A stretch of DNA of 64,000 bases, from contig NZ_JABEKU010000001.1 in the NCBI RefSeq assembly GCF_013283665.1, positions 2,480,001-2,544,000 of the forward strand, written 5' to 3'. The notes under the pieces were generated by a model. That model worked only from the letters and a program-made list of their open reading frames with translations, was not told the DNA's origin and made no database searches. This DNA is from Ensifer sesbaniae (GTDB taxonomy: Bacteria; Pseudomonadota; Alphaproteobacteria; Rhizobiales; Rhizobiaceae). Every line of letters begins with the position of its first letter. The stretch's first letter is position 1. Shown piece after piece: positions 35,494 to 44,402 of the stretch. A program made the position numbers and the translations under genes.

Positions 35494-37251
35494 ATGGCAA
35501 CTGCAAGAGCAGAGCGGCGGCTGGCCGCGATCCTGGCCGCTGACGTCGTCGGCTATTCCCGCCTCGTCGAACATGACGAGACTGGGACGTTGTCGGCCCT
35601 CAAGGTTCTGCGCCGGGAGGTGATCGATCCGCTGCTGGCCGAGCATCAGGGCCGTATTGTCAAGCTGATGGGCGACGGTGCGCTCGTGGAGTTCGGCTCG
35701 GTCGTCGATGCCGTCGCATGCGCGGTCGCCATCCAGAAGGGGGTTGCCGGGAACCAGGCCGATATCCCGACGGAGCGGCGCATCATCTTCCGGATCGGCG
35801 TCAATCTCGGTGATGTGATCCACGAAGCTGATGGGGATCTCTACGGCGATGGCGTCAACATCGCCGCCCGCCTCCAGACCTTGGCGGACCCAGGCGGCAT
35901 TTGTATTTCCGGCACGGCATACGACCATCTCCAGGGCAAGCTTGACTGCGACTACGAGTACCTCGGCGAACGCGCGCTCAAGAACATGGAGAGGCCGGTG
36001 CGACTGTACCGCGCCCTTCTGGAAGGGACGACCGCACGGTCGGAATCGCCCAGGCCCGCACTTCCGGACCGACCATCCATTGCCGTGCTGCCGTTCAGCG
36101 CCATGAGCGCCGACCCGGAGCAGGACTTCTTCAGCGATGGACTCACCGAGGACATCACCACCGCGCTATCCAAGCTCAAGGGCTTCTTCGTGATCGCCCG
36201 CAACACGATGTTTACCTACAAGGGAAAGCCCGTGGATGTGCGCGCCATCGGGCACGAACTCGGGGTCCGCTATGTTCTCGAGGGGAGTGTCCGCAAGTCC
36301 GGCAATCGCATGAGGGTCACCGCGCAGCTCATCGATGCGGCCTCCGACGTCCATCTCTGGGCCGAAAGGTACGACGGCGAACTCGGCGACATCTTCAGCA
36401 TTCAGGACGAAATCACCGCAAGCGTCGTCGGCCGCATCGGGCCGGAACTCCTGGCGGCGGAGCATGCCCGCGAAAGCCCCAAGCCGCATCAGGGCCTTGA
36501 TGCCTGGGAATGTGTCGTGCGGTCGGTGTTCCTGTGTTCCCAACTGTCTGAGGAGAGCAGTGGGAAGATGCTCCCGCTGCTCGATCGGGCAATCGAACTG
36601 GCTCCCGGTTATGCCCAGGCGCTCGCCATGAAAGGTTGGATTACCATGTGGCGCGCGTTCCAGGGGTGGGAGGACATGGGATCTGCCCTGATCCTTGCCA
36701 GGGATCTCGTCCAGCAAGCCATTACCGCCGACGATAAGGAACCGTGGACTTACCTTGCGCAGGCGATGATCGCCTTTGCGACGCGTGACAATGTCCTGGC
36801 GATGGCAGCGATCCGCCAGGCGGTCGCGATCAACCCCAACTCCGCGTTTGCGCACGGCCAGTTGGGACTTGCGCATGCCAACGGGGGCCGCGCGGCGGAC
36901 GCCATTCCTTGCATCGACTACGCCCTCAGACTGAGCCCGCGCGAGGCTTTTCTTGGCGACTTTCAGTTCTACTACGCCATGGCCTATTTCCAGGGCGCGG
37001 ATTACGAACTTGGATTGAAGTACGCACGGGAGGCGCATCGTTTGCGGTCCGGCCACGCGGTTCCGCTGATCATCGGCACGGCCTGTGCCGGACTTCTGGA
37101 CAACCGGGAGGCCGCCACGGACTTGCTCGGACGCCTCAAGTCGCTCGTTCCCGACATCTCGCGGGACGCGATCGGAGCAACATCTTCTTTCGTCCGCGCC
37201 GAGGATCGGGCGCGCCTGATCGAGGGACTTGCCCGTGCCGGCCTGAATTGA
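35494..37251 (+). CDS. Class III nucleotidyl cyclase with TolB-like and TPR domains
   Basis: The 585-residue protein has an N-terminal cyclase domain (about 8-185) with metal aspartates in AAILAADVVGYSRL and KLMGDGALVEF, the base-selecting lysine kept (IVKLMGDG), and Asn/Arg in GDGVNIAARLQ. A TolB-like N-terminal-type domain follows (PSIAVLPFSAMSADPEQDFF, then SDGLTEDITTALSK), then TPR repeats to the end. The layout is typical of the large rhizobial family of soluble cyclases that make cAMP. The ATG at 35494 has GGGGGAGAC upstream. It is a single gene. Confidence 0.92.
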   Translation: MATARAERRLAAILAADVVGYSRLVEHDETGTLSALKVLRREVIDPLLAEHQGRIVKLMGDGALVEFGSVVDAVACAVAIQKGVAGNQADIPTERRIIFRIGVNLGDVIHEADGDLYGDGVNIAARLQTLADPGGICISGTAYDHLQGKLDCDYEYLGERALKNMERPVRLYRALLEGTTARSESPRPALPDRPSIAVLPFSAMSADPEQDFFSDGLTEDITTALSKLKGFFVIARNTMFTYKGKPVDVRAIGHELGVRYVLEGSVRKSGNRMRVTAQLIDAASDVHLWAERYDGELGDIFSIQDEITASVVGRIGPELLAAEHARESPKPHQGLDAWECVVRSVFLCSQLSEESSGKMLPLLDRAIELAPGYAQALAMKGWITMWRAFQGWEDMGSALILARDLVQQAITADDKEPWTYLAQAMIAFATRDNVLAMAAIRQAVAINPNSAFAHGQLGLAHANGGRAADAIPCIDYALRLSPREAFLGDFQFYYAMAYFQGADYELGLKYAREAHRLRSGHAVPLIIGTACAGLLDNREAATDLLGRLKSLVPDISRDAIGATSSFVRAEDRARLIEGLARAGLN

Positions 37252-37257
37252 CGGGTT

Positions 37258-37397
37258 CCGCCCTCATCCGGCCTGCCGGCCACCTTCGCCGCGCCTTCGG
37301 TGAGAAAGAAACCCGCCGCGCCCGTCCGTGTTTCACCTCCCCGCCAGCGCAGATGGCACCTGTGGTTTCGCATCTTGCCGCAGGCGGATGAGGGGCA
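37258..37397. repeat. Degenerate RIME-like element
   Basis: CCCTCATCCGGCCTGCCGGCC reads as the reverse of the usual right-unit tail, and GGCGGATGAGGGGCATGG closes the block on the right. The 244-base gap between the cyclase-TPR gene and the antitoxin holds otherwise only the antitoxin promoter. Confidence 0.5.
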
Positions 37398-37456
37398 TGG
37401 TGGATGGACAACGGCCAGCAAGGCCCCTTGACTTCCCGCCCAACATCGCCATTTCA

Positions 37457-37468
37457 TATCATATGATA
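37457..37468. promoter_or_regulatory. Palindromic operator of the Xre/RES module
   Basis: TATCATATGATA is a perfect 12-bp palindrome 28 bases before the antitoxin ATG, the usual place for an autoregulatory antitoxin site. Confidence 0.6.
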
Positions 37469-37495
37469 CGCATTTGTACTCCATAGGAGATAACC

Positions 37496-37900
37496 ATGGC
37501 CAGCGCGCAACCGGCATTCGCGCCCGATAGACAAGCCGCCCGGCACGAAGAGGCGGTGATCGTCAAGGCCGTGGTCAAAGCCTGCGACCTCTGGAACCTC
37601 ACCAACAAGGAGGCGGCCCAGCTCTTCGATGTGCCGATCGCCACCTGGAACCGTATGAAGGCCGGTGACTTCAAGGGCAGGCTCGACCAGGACAAGCGCA
37701 TGCGCGCCAGCCTGATCGTCGGCATCTTCAAGGGCTTGCGGCTCTATTTCAATGGCCCGCTCACCTATCAATGGCCGAAGGCGGTCAATACCGGCCCGCT
37801 CTTCAATGGCCACTCGCCCGTCGATCTGATGATCGAGGGCGGCATTCCCGTGATGCTGAAGGTGCGGCGCTATCTCGACGGCCTGCGCGGCGGCCTATGA
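37496..37900 (+). CDS. Xre/MbcA/ParS-type antitoxin
   Basis: The 134-residue protein has an N-terminal helical DNA-binding part (CDLWNLTNKEAAQLFDVPIA and TWNRMKAG) and the C-terminal toxin-binding region (GLRLYFNGPLTYQWPKAVNT, GHSPVDLMIEGGIPVMLKVR) of DUF2384-type antitoxins. It neutralises the following RES toxin and probably represses its own promoter through the palindrome at 37457-37468. The start follows TAGGAGA. It overlaps the toxin gene by 4 bases (ATGA). Confidence 0.92.
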   Translation: MASAQPAFAPDRQAARHEEAVIVKAVVKACDLWNLTNKEAAQLFDVPIATWNRMKAGDFKGRLDQDKRMRASLIVGIFKGLRLYFNGPLTYQWPKAVNTGPLFNGHSPVDLMIEGGIPVMLKVRRYLDGLRGGL

Positions 37901-38586
37901 TAGCCGTGATCGATTTCAACGAGCCGGCGACCGTCCGGCTGATCTCGACCGCCTATATCGACGAGCCCGCCGTCAAGCCGCTGGCCGACGATGACGACGA
38001 GATCGAGATCCTCAACCGGCTGGAGGCGATGACCTCGGCACGCTTGAGCCCGCTTGCGCTTCCCGTCGGCGTCGACCCGGCCGAGCTCCTCAACGAGACC
38101 TTCGGCTATGGCTGGTCGCTGATCAATGCCGCCTTCTGCCATGCCCGCCCGCCGGGCAACCGCTTCAACGGCGAGGAGCGCGGCGCCTGGTACTGCGCCT
38201 TCGGCCCGCGGGCGCTTCAAACCTGCCAGGCGGAGATCGTCTACCACCGTACCCGGGCGCTTCGCGAGGCCGGCAGCTTTCACGACATCGGCCGCTACCG
38301 CGAGCTGATCGCCGGCTTCACCTGCCGCTTTCATGACGCGCGCGGAGAAAAGGGCGCCGCCTATCTCGATGCCGATACGGCGGTCGCCTACCCCGCCGGC
38401 CAGGCGCTCGCCGCCACCATTCTCGCCGAAGGCGGCAATGGCCTGATCTATCCCTCCGCCCGCGACCCCGAGGGCGAATGCCTCGCCGTCTTCCGCCCCT
38501 CGGTCATCCAGAACATCCGCCAGGGCCGCACCATCACCTTCGAGTGGACCGGCAAGCCCGAGCCGCGCATCCTGGACGAGGCCTGA
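37897..38586 (+). CDS. RES-domain toxin
   Basis: The 229-residue protein has the RES family features: NRF within CHARPPGNRFNGEERGAWYC, a glutamate in QAEIVYHRTRALRE and a serine in NGLIYPSARDPEGECLAVFR, corresponding to the conserved R, E and S. RES toxins (MbcT, Res) degrade NAD+ and stop growth. No frame break or lost key residue was seen, so the toxin looks functional, unlike the Doc gene at 6121-6505. Confidence 0.92.
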   Translation: MIAVIDFNEPATVRLISTAYIDEPAVKPLADDDDEIEILNRLEAMTSARLSPLALPVGVDPAELLNETFGYGWSLINAAFCHARPPGNRFNGEERGAWYCAFGPRALQTCQAEIVYHRTRALREAGSFHDIGRYRELIAGFTCRFHDARGEKGAAYLDADTAVAYPAGQALAATILAEGGNGLIYPSARDPEGECLAVFRPSVIQNIRQGRTITFEWTGKPEPRILDEA

Positions 38587-38786
38587 TCCGGCAGGGGCAG
38601 GCGGAAATGCCGCCCCACGAGCGGGCCGCAATGTTGCGGCAATACATTCCACCGACAAGGGCTCGCCTTTCCGGATTCCCGCGCTAGACTTGCCGAGGTC
38701 GGATTCGGCCGAAACATAAAACACTTATAAATCAGATTGTTATTGACGCCTTTGCCCGGCTGGACATGCGCCAGCGCTTAAAGCCG

Positions 38787-39030
38787 CCCCTCACCTCTCC
38801 TAGGCTGCGAGGAGAGGAGAGCGGCACGCATCTCGTTCCATTTGACGACCGCCCGTTCCGCATAGGCTGCGATGCGAACGGCCGGATCTTGAGAACTGGG
38901 GTAATGAATGCGGGCGAGCGCCACAGTGTCCCTTCTCCCCGCAGGCGGGGAGAAGGTGCCGGCAGGCGGATGAGGGGCAATCCCTCACCGCGTGGATGAG
39001 GGGCAATCCCTCACCGCGTGGATGACGGGG
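38787..39030. repeat. RIME-like paired palindromes, copy 4, with tandem tail
   Basis: A divergent left unit (38787-38821, CTCTCCTAGG/GAGGAGAGG) and a right unit (38930-38977, CCTTCTCCCC/GGGGAGAAGG with the GCCGGCAGGCGGATGAGGGG tail) are followed by a 26-base tandem copy (GATGAGGGGCAATCCCTCAC and CGCGTG) present twice and a partial third. The rest of the gap between the RES toxin and the GNAT gene shows no gene. Confidence 0.75.
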
Positions 39031-39082
39031 CGCGCTGCAAGCGCCGCGCCAAGGGCACCGGACGTCGAACATGAGGAAACGA

Positions 39083-39529
39083 ATGACGATTACACTTCTA
39101 CCCGTCGACGCCGTCGATGCCGATGTCATCCGACAGCTCGACGTGCATGAAAACCAGATGGATTTCATCGCCAGCAACGAGGAGTCGCTGGAAGAGCTCG
39201 CCGAGCGCCCCGAATGCGTCGGTTTCGCCGTGATGGCCGAGGGCGCGCCGGTCGGCTTCGCCATGTATGCGCTCGATCCGGATGACGGCAACCATTGGAT
39301 CTACCGCCTGATGATCGACGCCCGGCACCAGGGCAAGGGCTATGGCGCCAAGGCGCTTTCGGCCCTCATCGACCACATGGCCACGATCCCCGAATGCGGC
39401 GACATCTATCTCGGTGTCTACCCGGAAAACACCCGCGCTTACACCCTTTATCACCGCTTCGGCTTCCGCGAGACCGGCATGATCCTCGGCGAGGAAAAGG
39501 TGATGCGGCTGGATCGCACGTCGAAATAG
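39083..39529 (+). CDS. GNAT family N-acetyltransferase
   Basis: The 148-residue protein has the GNAT core: GFAMYALDPDDGNHWIYRLM, the acetyl-CoA loop DARHQGKGYGAKALSALI, and a C-terminal VYPENTRAYTLYHRFGFRET. The N-terminal DFIASNEESLEELAERPECV resembles polyamine acetyltransferases (BltD/SpeG-like), so a polyamine substrate is plausible but not shown. The start at 39083 has GAGGAA 6 bases upstream. It is a single gene. Confidence 0.88.
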   Translation: MTITLLPVDAVDADVIRQLDVHENQMDFIASNEESLEELAERPECVGFAVMAEGAPVGFAMYALDPDDGNHWIYRLMIDARHQGKGYGAKALSALIDHMATIPECGDIYLGVYPENTRAYTLYHRFGFRETGMILGEEKVMRLDRTSK

Positions 39530-39609
39530 CCCGCGGGACATCGTTCCGCTCAGGAGCGGATGGGACCATTGCGGTTCCATCCGCATCCACGTGACCACCC
39601 CGCGCAGCA

Positions 39610-40800
39610 CTACGACGCGACGGAGGCCGCCACCGGCTTCGTCAGGCGCAGAACCAGCAGCCCGCCCAGCAGATGAACGGCGACGACCGAAAGCCAGATC
39701 GCGCCCGGCCATTGCTCGCGGACGGCGAAATAGATGCTCGAAAAGGCGAGCGGGCTGATGATCGACGCGAGACTCACCGCCGAGGCCAGCACGCCCTGGA
39801 ACTGGCCCTGCTGGCTCTCGTCGACCTGCCGGGTCGCGAGCGATTGCAGCGCCGGCACGCCGATGCCGCCGAGCGCGAAGACCGGCATGACCGCAAAGAT
39901 CATCCAGCCCTCGGTCGCAAAGGCCATGACCGTCAGGGCAAGGCACAGCCCGACGACACCTGCCAGGATGGCGCCGCGCTCGCCAAAGACTCTGACGGCC
40001 GGTCCCGGAAGAAGCGCCTGGGCCAGTGCCTGGCAGACGCCGAAGGCGCCGAGCGAAAGGCCGATCCAGAAGCCGTTCCACTGGAAGGTCTCGCTGCCCC
40101 AGAGCGCCCAGCAGGTGCCGTAGGCCTCGCCCGTGGCGCTGAAGATCAGGAACAGAAAGACGATCGGCAGCACGCGCTTCACCGAGAACGCCCAGTGCAG
40201 CGGCCGGAGCGGGTTGAGCGCGGCGAGATCGATCTTTCCGCCGCTCGGCCTGCGCGACTCCGGCAGCACGAAATAGGCCAGAGCCAAGTTGCAGCCGTTC
40301 AGCACCGCCGCGGCGACAAAGGGCAGCCGCAGAGAGTGGTCGCCGGCGACGCCGCCGAGAACGGGACCGATGATGAAGCCGATGCCGAACATCGCATTGA
40401 ACAGGCCGAAGCGCCGGGCGCGCCTGTCCTCGGGCGTGATGTCGGTGATGTAGGCGGTTGCGACCGACATGTTGGCGCTCGTCAGCCCGGCGATCGCGCG
40501 ACCGGCAAAGAGCATCCAGAGATTGGGCGCAAAGGCGAGGAACAGATAGTTGACGGCCGCACCTGCCAGCGAAATCAGGAGCACCGGCCGGCGCCCCAGC
40601 CGATCGCTGAGCGCCCCCAGCACCGGCGCGAAGAGGAACTGCATGACCGCGTAGAGCGCGGTCATCGTGCCGATATAGGGCGCCACGTTGTCGGCCTGGG
40701 TCACCTCCTTCAGCAGCGAAGGCAGGATGGGAAAGATGAGGCCGATGCCCACGGCATCGAGCACGATGGCAGTGAAAATGACGATGAGGGATTTCTTCAT
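39610..40800 (-). CDS. MFS exporter, TetA-like
   Basis: The 396-residue protein has about twelve membrane helices, the MFS motif A (GALSDRLGRRPVLLISLAGA), PEDRRARRFGLFNAMFGIGF between helices 4 and 5, and the TetA-type start MKKSLIVIFTAIVLDAVGIG. It is likely a proton-drug antiporter of the DHA1 type. No TetR repressor is adjacent. The start at 40800 removes an arginine-rich upstream extension. Confidence 0.88.
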   Translation of the reverse strand: MKKSLIVIFTAIVLDAVGIGLIFPILPSLLKEVTQADNVAPYIGTMTALYAVMQFLFAPVLGALSDRLGRRPVLLISLAGAAVNYLFLAFAPNLWMLFAGRAIAGLTSANMSVATAYITDITPEDRRARRFGLFNAMFGIGFIIGPVLGGVAGDHSLRLPFVAAAVLNGCNLALAYFVLPESRRPSGGKIDLAALNPLRPLHWAFSVKRVLPIVFLFLIFSATGEAYGTCWALWGSETFQWNGFWIGLSLGAFGVCQALAQALLPGPAVRVFGERGAILAGVVGLCLALTVMAFATEGWMIFAVMPVFALGGIGVPALQSLATRQVDESQQGQFQGVLASAVSLASIISPLAFSSIYFAVREQWPGAIWLSVVAVHLLGGLLVLRLTKPVAASVAS

Positions 40801-41118
40801 GAGGCGTTCCGATCGACGCAAGCCCGCGCACGCCGACAGGCGCCGATGCCTTGCGATTGGGTGACCTGACGATGCAGGCGACGAGTTTTCTGGAAACGCT
40901 GGCCGATCCGTGCTCAACGAGGCAGGGATGGCGTGTGCTTGACTGCCTACTGCATGTCCGCCACTCAGCGGATCAAGGCAAGCAGTCGCTTTTCGCGATG
41001 GCAGGCACTTAACACCAGGCGGCACGGTGCGGCAAGCCCCATGCCCTTACCTGCCCTTGCCTGGCCTGCACGGCTGTTCGTCAGGACGCGTCCCCGCGGC
41101 AATCCCGGAAGGCAATCC
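40801..41118. other. Intergenic region, nothing recognised
   Basis: The 318 bases between the exporter start and the 3' end of the HWE kinase gene, both on the minus strand, carry no supported gene, repeat or clear operator. The exporter promoter is presumably here. Confidence 0.5.
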
Positions 41119-42678
41119 TCATCGTGCCATGTTGAGCTCGGAGACCGGCATGGCGATGGTGCAGCGCAGGCCATCCGGCCCGAGGGCGAACGTGGTTTTC
41201 GCCTCGAGCTGGTAGGGCAGCGCCCGTTCGATCAGTTCGCGCCCATGTCCGGCGCTCTCGGCGGCTGACGGCGGCATGCGCACTCCGTTTTCGTGCCAGT
41301 CGATGTGAAGCCAGAGTTTCTGATCCTTTCCGGATTCGATATGCCAGCGAACGGAAAGCGCGGCGCCGGCCTGTCCCAAGGCTCCGTATTCGACGGCATT
41401 TGTCGCCAGTTCGTGCAGGGCCATCGTCAGCGTTTGAACGGTCGACGAACGCAGCTTCACGCCGGCGGGGCCGTCGAGCCGCACGCGGCCCATATCCGCA
41501 TCCACCGCCGCCAGCTCCGCCCGGACCAGATCGTCGAAGGCGACCCTCTGCTGGTCGGTGAGGCGCGACAACAGGCCCTGGACCCTGCCGAGCGCGGACA
41601 GGCGACTGCCGAAATGCGTATTGAAATCCATCAGGTCCTTGCTCCTGCGGGCGGTGGTTTCGGCAACGGCGCGCACCACGGCCATCAGGTTTCTCGTGCG
41701 GTGCTGCAGTTCGGCGATCAGCACCTTCTGCCGGTCTTCCCATTGCCGCCGCTCGGTGGTGTCGGTTATCGCGCCCACCATTCGCACCGTCTGCCCCTGT
41801 TCGTCGTAGAAGAAGCGGCCGCGGCCATGCAGCCAGCGAACGGTTCCGTTCGGATGCAGGGTGCGAAACTCCGTGACGAACTCGCTGTGCGTCTCCCGCG
41901 CGCGCTGCAGCACGGCCTCCGCCTCCAGGCGGTCATCCGGATGAATGCGCGCGGACCAGCGTTCATAGCTGGGCGTCACCTCGTCGGCGCCGTAACCCAG
42001 CATGCGGAAGTGCGCGTCGCTCCAATGCACGTCTCCGGTCAAAACGTTCCAGTCCCAGAGCCCCAGGCCGCCGACCTCCACCGCCGTCCGCAGCCGTTCT
42101 TCGCTCGTCCGAAGCGCCGTCTCCACCCGCTCGCGCTCGATCAGGTCGGCCGCCTGGCGTGCCAGCACGTCGAGCAGCCGCAGTTCCCGCTGCGTCGGGG
42201 CGTGCACATGTCGCCAATGGGTCGACAACATTCCGATCAGCGCTCCGACCCGCGAGTGGAGCGGCGTGGTCTGCACCGCGCGGATTCCGGTCTGCCGGTA
42301 GTAGGCCAGGTCCGCCGTATCCTGCAGGAACTCGGCCGTCTCGATGTCCGAAACGACGACCCGCCGCCCGGTACGAAGGGCGAGCGCACAGGTGGAGGCT
42401 TGGTCCACGCTGACCCAATGCCAGAATTGCGCTGCCTCGTCGCTGAAGCCGCGATAGGAAAGCAGGCACAGCTCTCCGCCGTCCCCCCGATCGGCATGCA
42501 GCATCTGCAGGCTGGCGAATTGCGAACGCATGATGGCGGCCGCACCATCCAATATCGTGTCGTAGATGGCCTGCGGTCGTCCGTCCTTGATCAGTTCGAG
42601 GCTGATGGCCTGCAGCCGTTTGCTGTCTTTCAGCTCGGCCTTCATCTGTTTCCGGCTTTGACGGTGCGCGCTGGTCAT
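41119..42678 (-). CDS. Soluble HWE-family histidine kinase with GAF and PAS domains
   Basis: The 519-residue protein has an N-terminal GAF domain (about 30-190), a PAS domain (about 200-310; GLGLWDWNVLTGDVHWSDAH, then WLHGRGRFFYDEQG) and an HWE kinase domain: phospho-accepting histidine in ELQHRTRNLMAVVRAVAE, N-box HELATNAVEYGAL and the characteristic WHENG. No membrane helix, so it senses in the cytoplasm, possibly light or redox via GAF/PAS. No response regulator is adjacent. The start at 42678 is used; 42702 is an alternative. Confidence 0.92.
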   Translation of the reverse strand: MTSAHRQSRKQMKAELKDSKRLQAISLELIKDGRPQAIYDTILDGAAAIMRSQFASLQMLHADRGDGGELCLLSYRGFSDEAAQFWHWVSVDQASTCALALRTGRRVVVSDIETAEFLQDTADLAYYRQTGIRAVQTTPLHSRVGALIGMLSTHWRHVHAPTQRELRLLDVLARQAADLIERERVETALRTSEERLRTAVEVGGLGLWDWNVLTGDVHWSDAHFRMLGYGADEVTPSYERWSARIHPDDRLEAEAVLQRARETHSEFVTEFRTLHPNGTVRWLHGRGRFFYDEQGQTVRMVGAITDTTERRQWEDRQKVLIAELQHRTRNLMAVVRAVAETTARRSKDLMDFNTHFGSRLSALGRVQGLLSRLTDQQRVAFDDLVRAELAAVDADMGRVRLDGPAGVKLRSSTVQTLTMALHELATNAVEYGALGQAGAALSVRWHIESGKDQKLWLHIDWHENGVRMPPSAAESAGHGRELIERALPYQLEAKTTFALGPDGLRCTIAMPVSELNMAR

Positions 42679-42925
42679 CGGGCGCTCCCTTCTCGACGAC
42701 ACCCCGAGCGGGGCGATAGCCGTGCCGGGACGTTTCAGCTTACCGAGAACGTCCTGTCGCCGCCATCGTTCCAGCGTTGCGCCCTGAATCTCCGCGGATG
42801 ACCGCCCCCCTGGAGATCGCCGTCAGTGCAGGGGCAAGCCCTGTTCGGCGGGCGCCGGCCACCATTGCAGGCGCCGTCCGATCGGCGCAGTATCCCGGCA
42901 CGTCAATTGCGGGATCGATGCAGCC

Positions 42926-43327
42926 ATGATCGAGGGCACATGTCATTGCGGCAATGCGAAATGGACACTGGAAGGCGACCCCGGCTCGATCACCGCCTGC
43001 AATTGCACGCTCTGCCGCCGCTACGGCACGCTCTGGGCCTATGACTACGAAGGCGAACGGATCACCCTTGCCGGGAAGACCACCTCCTACGTCCGCGCCG
43101 ACGCGAAGAACCCGTCGCTGGAAATCCTGTTCTGCCCGACCTGCGCCGGCGTCGTCGCCTGGCGCAGCCTGCATCTCGACGACCGCGGCCGCCGGCGCAT
43201 GGCCGTCAACCTCAGGCTGGCGCCGCCGGAACTGGTCGCCGACCTGCCCATCGACCATTTCGACGGTCTCGACACCTTCGAGGACCTGCCATCCGACGGC
43301 CGCTGCGTGCGCGACCTCTGGGCGTAG
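42926..43327 (+). CDS. GFA-family (glutathione-dependent formaldehyde-activating-like) protein
   Basis: The 133-residue protein has the GFA/CENP-V zinc pattern: GTCHCGNAKWTL, ITACNCTLCRRYG and FCPTCAGVV. Family members bind zinc and glutathione, though most are not proven Gfa enzymes. It is a single gene between an HWE kinase and a cyclase, both on the opposite strand. Confidence 0.88.
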   Translation: MIEGTCHCGNAKWTLEGDPGSITACNCTLCRRYGTLWAYDYEGERITLAGKTTSYVRADAKNPSLEILFCPTCAGVVAWRSLHLDDRGRRRMAVNLRLAPPELVADLPIDHFDGLDTFEDLPSDGRCVRDLWA

Positions 43328-43383
43328 CGAGCCATCGACGGCCATGGCAGCAGGCTCACTCCAGATTCCAACTGCGCAGCCGA

Positions 43384-44208
43384 TCAATGCGTCGCGAGCA
43401 CCCTCGCCTCGACCGGCTGGTCGATGCCCTTGAGCACGAGCAAGCGCGTCGTCGCGCCCGTGGTCAGCGCCCCTGCCTCGGCGGCGGTCTCGGGCGAAAT
43501 CAGGATCTCGCCGGCCTCGGCCTGGGATTCGAGCCGGGAGGCCAGGTTGACCGTGCCGCCGATTGCGGTGAAGTCGCTGCGGAAGCTCGAAAATTCGCCG
43601 ATCTCGACATCGCCGCTGTGGATGCCGACCCCGACGCCGAGCGGCTGGCCTTGGAGCGCGTCGAGCTGCAGGCTGCCCAGTGCTGCCGCGCACAGACGCT
43701 GGATCTCCCGTGCCGCCAGGATCGCGGCTTGCGCGTGGTCCTTCCTGACGATCGGAAAGTTGAAGATCGCCATCAGGCCATCGCCCATCTGCTTGTTGAC
43801 GATGCCGTCATGCGCCCAGATGGCCTCCGCGCAGCGATCCTGGAACAGGCTGACGATCTCGCTCAGCCTGGCCCGCTCGATCTGCCCCGAAAGATGGGTG
43901 AAGCCGCGGATGTCGGCAAACAGGATTGTCGCGTTCGCCGCCACATGGCTCTGCTTCTTGACGTAGCGGAAGGAGCGCTCGCAGATCGTACAGATGTTCG
44001 GGTTCATCTTGCTGCGGGTAATGCCGAAGGCGCGAAACGGCAGCGCCAGCGGCCCGCGAATGGGGATCGGCACATGCATCTGATCCCAGCATCCCCGGCA
44101 GATCCTGGCGTCGCCGCGCTGGGCCGGCTGGATGGTAGAGGCTTCGGTCATGGTCTGCATCTGCTCCGGCTCACATGGCCCGAGGGGCGTGGGCGAAGCT
44201 TCTGCCAT
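43384..44208 (-). CDS. Soluble nucleotidyl cyclase with N-terminal CxxC motifs
   Basis: The 274-residue protein begins with two CxxC motifs (ICRGCWDQ and ICTICERSF) about 40 residues apart, a likely zinc or redox centre, followed directly by a class III cyclase domain (about 95-265). Metal aspartates (ILFADIRGF, KQMGDGLMAIF), the base-selecting lysine (NKQMGDG) and Asn/Arg (VNLASRLE) are present, but the partner aspartate before the Asn is glycine (AIGGTVN). The change may relax nucleotide choice. The start at 44208 is preferred; 44160 and 44151 are alternatives. Confidence 0.85.
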   Translation of the reverse strand: MAEASPTPLGPCEPEQMQTMTEASTIQPAQRGDARICRGCWDQMHVPIPIRGPLALPFRAFGITRSKMNPNICTICERSFRYVKKQSHVAANATILFADIRGFTHLSGQIERARLSEIVSLFQDRCAEAIWAHDGIVNKQMGDGLMAIFNFPIVRKDHAQAAILAAREIQRLCAAALGSLQLDALQGQPLGVGVGIHSGDVEIGEFSSFRSDFTAIGGTVNLASRLESQAEAGEILISPETAAEAGALTTGATTRLLVLKGIDQPVEARVLATH

Positions 44209-44316
44209 TTGCCGCGCTTTAGCAACGGCTGGAATAATACGAGGCACCGGCCGTGGGACGCCGCCGTCACTCGGAAAACAGGTTCGCGGCCATCGATGAG
44301 GTCTCCCGCAGCGAGT

Positions 44317-44356
44317 TACAGCGACCTTTGCGCGTCCGATAAGACGCGGCGCTGTA
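44317..44356. repeat. GCGACC-type palindromic repeat, copy 2
   Basis: TACAGCGACCTTTGCGCGTC and the complementary GACGC-GGCGCTGTA arm lie between the cyclase start and the 3' end of the DUF1254 gene. The outer TACAGC/GCTGTA pairing is perfect. Confidence 0.7.
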
Positions 44357-44402
44357 ATCCCGGCGCCTTCCTTCGAAGGCGACGGGCAGCGCGCGGATGT
44401 CA

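Noticed and set aside
39610-41025. Tetracycline-resistance determinant tetA/tetR
   Set aside because: The exporter is TetA-like, but no TetR gene is adjacent and chromosomal DHA1 exporters share the motifs.
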